In this document: piece by piece, positions 1 to 5,662 of the stretch
How the letters are laid out: every line of letters starts with the position of its first letter
How positions within the stretch are numbered: the stretch's first letter is position 1
NCBI GenBank assembly: GCA_002314525.1
Contig: DCGE01000054.1
Location: forward strand, 1-5,662
Direction: 5' to 3'
DNA: 5,662 nt
Source: Prevotellaceae bacterium UBA1786
GTDB taxonomy: Bacteria; Bacteroidota; Bacteroidia; Bacteroidales; Bacteroidaceae
Made by a program: the position numbers and the translations under genes
Notes under the pieces: generated by a model
The model's input: only the letters and a program-made list of their open reading frames with translations
Told to the model about the DNA's origin: nothing
Database searches by the model: none

Positions 1-1185
1 CTGCGAGCAGTCGAGCCATCCCGCCACACCACTTGCCGACCATGGGTCGTCGGCACCATATATAAATATATGCGTAGGGTCTTCCTTGGTGAGGAATTCC
101 ACTGTGCGGTTATAGAGGGTGGGGTCGAACTGAATGTTCCTGAGTGACTCAGGCAGCATGATCTTGTTAAGGTATCCATGAGTGTCCTTCGTGGTAAGAA
201 GGTCCTCAAGACCTTTTGTAGAGTAGCCGTAATAGCCCAGTTCCCTTGCAGCCTGAACGTCGAATGACAAGTATGGGCTAGGGTAGGAGAAATAGTCAGG
301 CGACGAAATATCTACAAGATTCTCGAACCATTCCCTGTCGGTTGCGTACGGTCCTGGAAGACGTTTCTCGATGTCAGTACCGTACTGCCACAATGCGAAC
401 GAGTATTCCAGAACCACGTACTCGAAGATCTCCTCAATAGGCAGGTAGTACTTATATCCATGTTTCTCGTTGTATGCTTTGAACATCGGGATAAGAGTCT
501 CCTTCCTCTTCAGGAATCCCCGTTGGGTGTCGAGCACCTTTTGACGGGCTTCGGGTGTGCCGACCTGTTCTCCGAGGAATACCTCATGGCGTCCATCTTC
601 CACGCTGCGGTTCAGCGGAGCGACATAGCTCACACTTACATCTACGTCGTTGGGATAATATACACGATAGAACATAGTCGTCTGTCCTCCCTTGCTCGTG
701 CCAGTGGAGATCCACTTGCCTTTCAGCAGTTTGCCGATGGTCTTCCTGACGTTATGGAGGTCGCGCAACGAGTTCTCAACGGTGAGATAGTCCCAGTTGC
801 ATGGTTCCGGAGTGCTTTCAGCAAAATAGCGGTATTCACAAACCACGATATTGGCGTCATACATACGGCTCAGTTCCTCTTCGTACCAGCCATTTGCTGC
901 ATAGCCGGCCTGATAGCCCTCGGTTACGATTACCGTAGGGTTTTTGTATCCACGGAACCCCACAAATATCCTTTGGTTGAAGACACCTTTCTTTGCATTG
1001 CCACCATCGACGAATTGCTGGATATCCATGACATACTTCTCCTTGAAGCGGTCCGTCTCAAGTTTCTCGATGTTGGATATTCCCTTGAGCGACTTGAGCT
1101 TGTTGTAGAACTCAGTCTCCTGTGCCCATCCTGATACGGATACCAGAATCAGCAGTAGCGATAGAAATAATGTTTGTTTCTTCAT
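1..1185 (-). CDS. Secreted serine peptidase, S37 (PS-10, tripeptidyl aminopeptidase) family; C-terminus cut by window edge
   Basis: The frame is open from the ATG at 1185 to the left edge, giving 395 residues without a stop. The N-terminus is a signal peptide: KK at 2-3, a Leu-rich core at about 6-17, and a likely signal peptidase I cut after Ala21 (G-W-A, then Gln). There is no lipobox Cys. The mature part reads as an alpha/beta hydrolase. It has a TEGY strand at 88-91, an EYRYFAES segment at 117-124, and the nucleophile elbow GTSKGG at 162-167 with Ser164 as predicted nucleophile. GADDPWSA at 377-384 probably carries the catalytic Asp (D380 or D379). The catalytic His should lie in the missing end; family members are, from memory, about 450 residues. 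S37 enzymes release tripeptides from N-termini and are related to the proline-preferring S28 peptidases; the specificity here is unknown. The product is probably periplasmic or exported. The start has no Shine-Dalgarno and lies 49 bp behind proS with no promoter seen, so co-transcription is likely. Family call is fairly sure; substrate is not. Confidence 0.85.
   Translation of the reverse strand, partial: MKKQTLFLSLLLILVSVSGWAQETEFYNKLKSLKGISNIEKLETDRFKEKYVMDIQQFVDGGNAKKGVFNQRIFVGFRGYKNPTVIVTEGYQAGYAANGWYEEELSRMYDANIVVCEYRYFAESTPEPCNWDYLTVENSLRDLHNVRKTIGKLLKGKWISTGTSKGGQTTMFYRVYYPNDVDVSVSYVAPLNRSVEDGRHEVFLGEQVGTPEARQKVLDTQRGFLKRKETLIPMFKAYNEKHGYKYYLPIEEIFEYVVLEYSFALWQYGTDIEKRLPGPYATDREWFENLVDISSPDYFSYPSPYLSFDVQAARELGYYGYSTKGLEDLLTTKDTHGYLNKIMLPESLRNIQFDPTLYNRTVEFLTKEDPTHIFIYGADDPWSASGVAGWLDCSQ
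1123..1185 (-). other. Signal peptide of the S37-type peptidase
   Basis: Residues 1-21 have the three parts of a Sec signal: a basic start (Lys2, Lys3), a hydrophobic core rich in Leu, Ile and Val, and a small-residue cleavage site. The best cut is between Ala21 and Gln22, with Gly at -3. An N-terminal Gln after cleavage is common in exported Bacteroidota proteins. The absence of Cys near the site argues against a lipoprotein. The clean signal also supports ATG 1185 as the true start. Confidence 0.8.
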
Positions 1186-1234
1186 GGAAAATATTCGTGC
1201 TGTCAATCAGGCGATGCTTCTAAAAAATCAGTCT

Positions 1235-2719
1235 CTAGTATGCTTTTGCAATGAGCACTTTGCATGTAGCAGGCTTGCCGCTAACCATGTCGGTACCAGG
1301 ATTGGACTGATCGACACCGAACGGTACGCAACGAATGGTGGCCTGAGTCTCTTCCTTTATCTGTGCTTCGGTCTCGGCTGTACCGTCCCAAGGGCATAGG
1401 AAGAAACCACCTTCCTGAATCTTTTCCTTGAATTCGTCGTAGTTGTTACATTCAAAGATACGCTGATCACGGTATGTCTTAGCCTTTGCGAATATGTTCT
1501 CCTGGATCTTGTCAAGCAGTTCGGCAACATATTGTTCAATGCCTTCAAGACTTACGGTCTCCTTCTCGAGAGTGTCGCGGCGCATAACCTCAACAGTGCC
1601 GTTTTCCATATCGCGTGCACCTATCACGAGGCGTACAGGAATACCCTTGAGTTCATAGTCAGCGAACTTGAAGCCCGGACGCTTCTGGTCATCGTTGTCA
1701 TACTTGACTGTGATGCCCATCTTGCGGAGGTTGTCGCATATCTCGTCGGCCTTGCCGTTTATAGTCTCAAGCTGTTCGTCGGTCTTCCATATCGGAACGA
1801 TGACAACCTGAATAGGAGCGAGTTTCGGAGGAAGAACGAGACCGTTGTCGTCGGAGTGGGTCATGATTAAAGCACCCATGAGACGGGTACTTACACCCCA
1901 GCTGGTAGCCCATGCATAATCCTGCTGCTGTTCTTTGTTGAGGAATGTCACGCCGAATGCCTTGCCGAAGTTCTGGCCGAGGAAGTGGCTCGTTCCGCTC
2001 TGCAATGCCTTTCCGTCCTGCATCATGGCTTCGATTGTGTAGGTATCGAGAGCACCTGCAAAACGCTCAGTCTCACTTTTCACACCCTGAACAACCGGGA
2101 CTGCCATGAAGTTCTCGGCAAAATCAGCATAGACCTTCAGCATCATCTTTGCACGGTCTTCAGCCTCTTCGCGTGTGGCGTGAGCTGTGTGTCCTTCCTG
2201 CCAGAGGAATTCGCTGGTACGTAGGAAGAGACGTGTTCGCATCTCCCAACGCATGACGTTGCACCACTGGTTGCAGAGAATAGGGAGATCGCGATACGAC
2301 TTTATCCAGTTCTTGTAGGTGTTCCAGATGATTGTCTCAGAAGTAGGACGTATGATGAGTTCCTCTTCGAGTTTGGCATCAGGATCGACAACGACTCCGT
2401 CATGTGTGTCGTTGGTCTTGAGACGATAGTGCGTCACGACAGCACATTCCTTTGCAAAACCTTCAACGTGTTCTGCCTCCTTGCTGAGGAATGATTTTGG
2501 AATAAGAAGTGGAAAATATGCGTTGACAACGCCTGTCTCTTTGAATTTTCTGTCAAGTTCGCCTTGAATCTTCTCCCATATTGCATAGCCATAAGGACGG
2601 ATGCACATACAACCTCTTACATCAGCCTGTTCTGCGAGTTCGGCCTTCATTACCAACTCGTTATACCACTGTGAGTAATTCTCGCAACGCTTAGTCAAAT
2701 TCTTTAATTCTTTTGCCAT
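1235..2719 (-). CDS. proS: Prolyl-tRNA synthetase, archaeal/eukaryotic-type short form (ProS type 3)
   Basis: This 494-residue class II enzyme attaches proline to tRNA-Pro in the cytoplasm using ATP. The catalytic core covers about 30-295. [20 protein letters not shown] at 32-51 is typical of the family. The motif 1 region is near 62-75, RPTSE is at 124-128, motif 2 with WEMRTR and FLWQEGH is at about 158-177, and the motif 3 region around [17 protein letters not shown] is at 277-293. The anticodon-binding domain follows (about 300-405, starting [14 protein letters not shown]), then a C-terminal domain ending in Tyr494. A terminal Tyr is characteristic of the archaeal-type enzyme. There is no INS editing insertion between motifs 2 and 3, unlike the long bacterial type. 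The four positions that bind zinc in the Thermus enzyme appear to be Asp445, Thr450, Asp477 and Ser480, so the metal site is probably lost. Start ATG 2719 has a good Shine-Dalgarno and its own predicted promoter; the stop is TAG. The length is normal and the frame intact. Confidence 0.97.
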   Translation of the reverse strand: MAKELKNLTKRCENYSQWYNELVMKAELAEQADVRGCMCIRPYGYAIWEKIQGELDRKFKETGVVNAYFPLLIPKSFLSKEAEHVEGFAKECAVVTHYRLKTNDTHDGVVVDPDAKLEEELIIRPTSETIIWNTYKNWIKSYRDLPILCNQWCNVMRWEMRTRLFLRTSEFLWQEGHTAHATREEAEDRAKMMLKVYADFAENFMAVPVVQGVKSETERFAGALDTYTIEAMMQDGKALQSGTSHFLGQNFGKAFGVTFLNKEQQQDYAWATSWGVSTRLMGALIMTHSDDNGLVLPPKLAPIQVVIVPIWKTDEQLETINGKADEICDNLRKMGITVKYDNDDQKRPGFKFADYELKGIPVRLVIGARDMENGTVEVMRRDTLEKETVSLEGIEQYVAELLDKIQENIFAKAKTYRDQRIFECNNYDEFKEKIQEGGFFLCPWDGTAETEAQIKEETQATIRCVPFGVDQSNPGTDMVSGKPATCKVLIAKAY

Positions 2720-2726
2720 TTTAATA

Positions 2727-2733
2727 TCCTTTC
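2727..2733 (-). promoter_or_regulatory. Ribosome-binding site of proS
   Basis: On the minus strand GAAAGGA lies 7 nt before the proS ATG. This is a good Shine-Dalgarno match at normal spacing and fixes the start at 2719. It stands out because the mutS2 and peptidase starts in this window have no such sequence, which is common in Bacteroidota. It suggests proS is translated more strongly than its neighbours. Confidence 0.75.
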
Positions 2734-2747
2734 TATGAATTATTGTG

Positions 2748-2777
2748 CAAAGTTACGAATTAATTATGACATATCAA
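2748..2777 (-). promoter_or_regulatory. Predicted Bacteroidota-type promoter of proS
   Basis: On the minus strand a TTG (2777-2775) is followed after 19 nt by TAACTTTG (2755-2748). This matches the known Bacteroidota primary-sigma promoter, a -33 TTG and a -7 TAnnTTTG element about 19-20 nt apart. Transcription should begin near 2740-2745, leaving a leader of only about 20-25 nt that holds the Shine-Dalgarno. Such a short leader leaves no room for a riboswitch or T-box. The region upstream is A/T-rich and could help polymerase binding. Confidence 0.75.
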
Positions 2778-2808
2778 TAGCGAAAGGGCAATAATTATGA
2801 ATAATTAT
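2761..2808. repeat. A/T-rich direct and inverted repeats around the proS promoter
   Basis: TAATTATGA occurs at 2761-2769 and again at 2792-2800, with starts 31 bp apart, close to three helical turns. The second copy is part of an inverted repeat, ATAATTAT (2791-2798), GA, ATAATTAT (2801-2808). One copy sits in the spacer of the predicted proS promoter and the other just upstream of its -33 element. They could be operator half-sites or an upstream activating tract, but in DNA this A/T-rich such repeats can arise by chance. The inverted repeat has no G:C pairs and no following T-run, so it is a poor terminator for mutS2. Confidence 0.35.
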
Positions 2809-2826
2809 CGGCTTATTGTTGATTAA

Positions 2827-5250
2827 TCAGTCAAGTTCTACAACGGTGATGCCTGTGCCGCCGAATTGGGGAAGTTCGTCGCGATAGCTGACTACCTGAG
2901 GAACGGTATCGAGGTACATCCTCACGAGATTGCGCAGAATTCCGTTGCCTGTTCCGTGTAGGATGCTGACATTCTTGACACCTGCAATGATGGCGTTGTC
3001 AATATACTCGGTGATTTCGCTGATGCAGTCATCTCCGCGCATGCCTCGTACATCGATTGACCCTTTGAAATTTGCAATCTTCTCAGATCGGAGTTGGGTG
3101 GTAGAACTTAATAGGTTGATAGAAACAGAGTTCTGCTTCTTTGGTGCTTCAGAAGACTCCAGGCGGTTAAGATTCACGTTGGTTATGATGCTTCCGAATT
3201 CAACCTGTGCTTCCTTGTCGGATATTTTGGTGATTCTACCAATAGTGTTCTGTCCTTTAAGACGCACGAAACTACCGACAGATAGTGAAACATCTGATGT
3301 CGGAGGATTAATGGCACTCTTTTGTCTTTTCTTTTTCTTTTCTGTCTTATGGACTTGTCTCTCCTCTTTTTTGTCAGAGAGTATTTCAGTCTTGAACTTC
3401 GACAACCTTTGACGTATCTTCTTTGTTTCCTCTTTCTCAGCCTGCGCCTCCTTAATCTCTTTTACGGTTTTCTCAATCAAGGCATTAGACTGCTGCAGAA
3501 GGTTCTCTGCGTCTTGTTTGGCTTTGTCGAGAATGTCACGCTTCTGGGCCTTGATGCCCTGCATCTTATCCTCGTATTCGGCTATCGTAGTCTCAAGCTT
3601 CTTTTCTTGCTGATGGATGAGCTGGCGCTTGTTTTCCCAGTATCGCTTGTCACGGACTATATCCTGAAGATATTTGTCGGCATTGATATAATCCTGACCT
3701 ACAAGGTTTGACGCTTCCTCAATGACCTCATCGGGGATGCCGATCTTCCTTGCAATTTCAACGGCGAACGAACTGCCTGGCTGACCGATTCGCAGTTGGA
3801 ATAATGGCTGCATCATCTGTCTGTCGTAGAGCATAGCACCGTTTATGATGCCATGTGTATCTTTTGCGTAGTGTTTGAGGTTCTGGTAGTGAGTGGTGAT
3901 GACGCCGAAGGCTTTTTTTTCGTTGAACCGCTTCAGGACAGCCTCAGCAATGGCACCACCTATCTGAGGTTCTGTACCACCTCCGAACTCATCAATCAGG
4001 ATCAGAGTCTTGCCGTTCGCACCTTTCATCATGTTCTTCATGTTGAGAAGGTGGGAGGAATAGGTGGATAAGTCATTCTCAAGACTCTGTTCGTCGCCGA
4101 TATCTATGAAGATATTGTCGAACAGTCCGCATACACTGCTCTCTGCCATCGGAACGAGAAGTCCGCACTGAAGCATGTACTGAACCAGACCGACAGTCTT
4201 CAGGCATACTGACTTTCCGCCGGCATTCGGACCTGATATGAGAAGGATTCTCTGTTTGCCATTCAGAAGTATGTCAAGAGGTACGACCTTCCGTCCCGAT
4301 TTGTCGAGAGTGCGTTTGAGAAGCGGGTGCACAGCCATGGACCAATCAATAATCTGCTTCTTCTCGAATGATGGTTCAATGCAGTCATAATCAATGGCGA
4401 AACGTGCTTTGGCACGTATGAAGTCGATCTCAGACATGAAATCATACGAGCGCATTATCTCTTTCAGTTCCGGGCGAATGAAATCAGCAAGTTCAGTGAG
4501 TATACGTATTATCTCACGACGTTCCTCAGCCTCAAGAGTACGTATCTTGTTATTGGCCTCAACGACTTCGGCAGGTTCAATATAGACCGTCTTCCCGGTA
4601 TCCGACTCATCATGCACGATGCCGTTCAGACGTCGTTTCATGGCCGGTGCAACGGGGATCACCAACCTTCCATCACGCATGGCAGGTGAGGCATCTTTCT
4701 CAACAAGTCCATCATTCTTGGCTTGTGACAGGATGGAACGTAGGATGTGAGATATGCTGTTTGTGGTGTTCGTTATGTTACGTCGTATGTCGTGGAGTTC
4801 GGGAGACGCGTTGTCCTTTATCTTACCGAACTTGTCGAGTACCTGACTGATACGTCTGACGATTTGTGGGAAAACAGGAACGTCTTTTGACAGTTCCGAC
4901 AGGGTAGGGGTGAGTTCCGTCTTGCTAAAGAAGGATACTATTCGTATTATAGTATCGAGAGAACGCTGAAGTTCGAACAGACGGTCGGAGTCGAGCCATG
5001 TCTTCTCAATACGGATATGTTTGAGGACATCGCGTACATCGAAGAAATTGTCAGACGGAAACTCCTCTTCCTGAAGAATCAGCACGAATTCCGATACCTG
5101 ACGGATATGTAACTTGATGGTTTCATAGTTACGACAGAACTCCATGCTTTCAACCAGGTCCTGTCCAAGTGGAGAAAGACAGTAGCCATTTAGTATCTGA
5201 CGGATTTCATTGAAACCTATCTTCTGCTCGTAATTACTTGGATAAATCAT
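2827..5250 (-). CDS. mutS2: MutS2 ATPase with C-terminal Smr domain (collided-ribosome rescue / anti-recombination)
   Basis: This complete 807-residue protein has the usual MutS2 length and layout and lacks the mismatch-recognition domain of MutS. Residues 1-300 form the core and lever region, with the MutS2-typical RDGRLVIPV at 192-200 and GIVHDESDTGKTVYIEP at 210-226. The ABC-type ATPase follows: Walker A GPNAGGKS at 340-347, signature region STYSSH at 395-400, Walker B LILIDE at 416-421, and H-loop His454. A charged coiled coil spans about 515-645 and ends in a Lys-rich patch (638-644). A KOW-like beta-barrel (about 658-697) and an Smr domain (about 731-806) close the protein; the Smr domain has DVRG at 733-736 and HGTGNG at 765-770. 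In Bacillus subtilis MutS2 splits collided ribosomes; in other bacteria it suppresses recombination. All motifs are intact, so it should be active. Start ATG 5250 gives the conserved N-terminus and overlaps the upstream transporter gene by 17 bp, suggesting translational coupling; no Shine-Dalgarno is seen. An A8 tract encodes residues 444-446. Confidence 0.97.
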   Translation of the reverse strand: MIYPSNYEQKIGFNEIRQILNGYCLSPLGQDLVESMEFCRNYETIKLHIRQVSEFVLILQEEEFPSDNFFDVRDVLKHIRIEKTWLDSDRLFELQRSLDTIIRIVSFFSKTELTPTLSELSKDVPVFPQIVRRISQVLDKFGKIKDNASPELHDIRRNITNTTNSISHILRSILSQAKNDGLVEKDASPAMRDGRLVIPVAPAMKRRLNGIVHDESDTGKTVYIEPAEVVEANNKIRTLEAEERREIIRILTELADFIRPELKEIMRSYDFMSEIDFIRAKARFAIDYDCIEPSFEKKQIIDWSMAVHPLLKRTLDKSGRKVVPLDILLNGKQRILLISGPNAGGKSVCLKTVGLVQYMLQCGLLVPMAESSVCGLFDNIFIDIGDEQSLENDLSTYSSHLLNMKNMMKGANGKTLILIDEFGGGTEPQIGGAIAEAVLKRFNEKKAFGVITTHYQNLKHYAKDTHGIINGAMLYDRQMMQPLFQLRIGQPGSSFAVEIARKIGIPDEVIEEASNLVGQDYINADKYLQDIVRDKRYWENKRQLIHQQEKKLETTIAEYEDKMQGIKAQKRDILDKAKQDAENLLQQSNALIEKTVKEIKEAQAEKEETKKIRQRLSKFKTEILSDKKEERQVHKTEKKKKRQKSAINPPTSDVSLSVGSFVRLKGQNTIGRITKISDKEAQVEFGSIITNVNLNRLESSEAPKKQNSVSINLLSSTTQLRSEKIANFKGSIDVRGMRGDDCISEITEYIDNAIIAGVKNVSILHGTGNGILRNLVRMYLDTVPQVVSYRDELPQFGGTGITVVELD

Positions 5251-5662
5251 GGTTGTGCTGGGATTGATAAAGTTGGATTGAATTGAATGTATTGTGCCAG
5301 ATTACATAGAACCCTCCGGCTATTGCTGTAACGGGATTCATGAAAGTGTATGCCAGCCATATTGCAAAGGCTGTGTTTTTCTGTCCGAGACATTGACCGC
5401 ATGATATCCTGCCATTATGTCGTGCACCGATCACGTGTCCCAGTTTGAACTGCAAGATGCAGCAAGCAGCACTGACAATTCCGATAAGAAGGTATGTGTC
5501 CCATCCCTCGTTGCTGTGCATTATGGCTTTTGTGGTTATTGCAATGCAGAGGCTCAGACTGACGGCCCAGAGGTAGAACGCTGCTCCAGCCCGTTTCTGA
5601 AACCAGTGCAACAGGTTCGGCAGCATATACCTGACAATCAGGGCTGCGAGGAGTGGGAATAC
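5234..5662 (-). CDS. Probable bile acid:sodium symporter (SBF/BASS) family transporter; N-terminus beyond window
   Basis: Only the last 142 residues are present; the frame stays open past the Met at 5626 to the right edge, so that Met is internal. Counting from the edge, there are hydrophobic segments at about 1-11, 29-47, 56-76, 95-109 and 112-131, fitting the end of a multi-pass inner-membrane protein. A small-residue loop, GARHNGRISCGQCLGQKNT, precedes a segment reading AFAIWLAYTFMNPVTAIAGG. This resembles the C-terminal part of SBF/BASS transporters, which have a conserved Gly-, Asn- and Gln-containing loop before a helix broken in the membrane. The family moves organic anions with sodium, but the substrate cannot be inferred here, and bile acid in the name is only historical. 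The gene ends with TAA at 5234, inside the start of mutS2, so the two are probably co-transcribed. The assignment rests on pattern recognition of a fragment; another small-molecule exporter family remains possible. Confidence 0.65.
   Translation of the reverse strand, partial: VFPLLAALIVRYMLPNLLHWFQKRAGAAFYLWAVSLSLCIAITTKAIMHSNEGWDTYLLIGIVSAACCILQFKLGHVIGARHNGRISCGQCLGQKNTAFAIWLAYTFMNPVTAIAGGFYVIWHNTFNSIQLYQSQHNHDLSK

Noticed and set aside
460..1134. A 224-codon plus-strand reading frame
   Set aside because: It lies entirely antisense to the S37-type peptidase gene, whose minus-strand frame has a signal peptide, a GxSxG elbow and family-like sequence. The plus-strand translation resembles no known family.
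1221..1264. Possible proS terminator: a weak TGCAA/TTGCA hairpin near the gene end, then a T6 run
   Set aside because: The stem is only 5 bp with an 8-nt loop, lies inside the coding end of proS, and is separated from the T-run by about 20 nt.
1357..1548. A 63-codon minus-strand frame inside proS
   Set aside because: It overlaps conserved proS coding sequence in another frame, with no ribosome-binding site and no recognisable product.
2789..2818. Possible mutS2 terminator formed by the A/T inverted repeat downstream of the stop
   Set aside because: The 8-bp arms have only A:T pairs, the loop is two bases, and no T-run follows on the minus strand, so a stable intrinsic terminator is unlikely.
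3317..3346. Purine-rich tract (on the coding strand) resembling a low-complexity repeat
   Set aside because: It encodes the Lys-rich end of the MutS2 coiled coil, which explains the composition.
2930..3711. Plus-strand frames of 160 and 129 codons, the second strongly hydrophobic
   Set aside because: Both are antisense to the coiled-coil, KOW and Smr part of mutS2. The hydrophobicity follows from reading Lys/Glu-rich codons on the opposite strand and does not indicate a membrane protein.
5234..5626. Transporter gene as a complete 130-residue protein starting at Met 5626
   Set aside because: The frame continues upstream without a stop to the right edge with more hydrophobic residues, and the sequence matches the C-terminal end of a longer multi-pass protein, so this Met is internal.

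Overview
The window looks like an ordinary chromosomal stretch from a member of the Bacteroidota, most likely order Bacteroidales and perhaps a Prevotella-like lineage. Three things suggest this. The proteins resemble Bacteroidales versions: a MutS2 starting MIYP..EQKIGF, a short archaeal/eukaryotic-type prolyl-tRNA synthetase, and a secreted S37-type peptidase. The one clear promoter has the Bacteroidota form TTG-N19-TAnnTTTG. Shine-Dalgarno sequences are mostly absent. The genus call comes from protein style, not from a database comparison.

All four genes are on the minus strand, so transcription runs from the right edge to the left. From right to left they are: (1) the C-terminal 142 residues of a multi-pass membrane protein that looks like a bile acid:sodium symporter (SBF/BASS) family transporter, cut by the right edge (5234-5662); (2) a complete MutS2 ATPase with a C-terminal Smr domain, whose start codon lies inside the end of the transporter gene, a 17-bp overlap (2827-5250); (3) a 107-bp A/T-rich gap holding a predicted promoter and a good ribosome-binding site; (4) a complete proS for prolyl-tRNA synthetase (1235-2719); (5) a 49-bp gap with no visible promoter or terminator; (6) a secreted serine peptidase of the S37 (PS-10) type with a signal peptide, cut by the left edge after 395 residues (1-1185).

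The layout suggests two transcription units. The transporter and mutS2 are probably co-transcribed and translationally coupled. proS starts from its own promoter and probably reads through into the peptidase gene. I see no convincing rho-independent terminator in either gap, so some read-through from mutS2 into proS is possible. Two of the four products act in translation: ProRS charges tRNA-Pro, and MutS2 homologues are known to act on collided ribosomes. The transporter and peptidase are envelope or export functions with no evident mechanistic link to them.

No tRNA or rRNA gene, CRISPR array, insertion sequence, prophage or toxin-antitoxin module was recognised, and there is no gene-free stretch over 300 bases. 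I found no convincing undescribed system. The points most worth checking are the apparent loss of all four zinc ligands in the ProRS C-terminal domain, the well-formed Bacteroidota promoter with A/T repeats around it, and an A8 tract in the ATPase core of mutS2.
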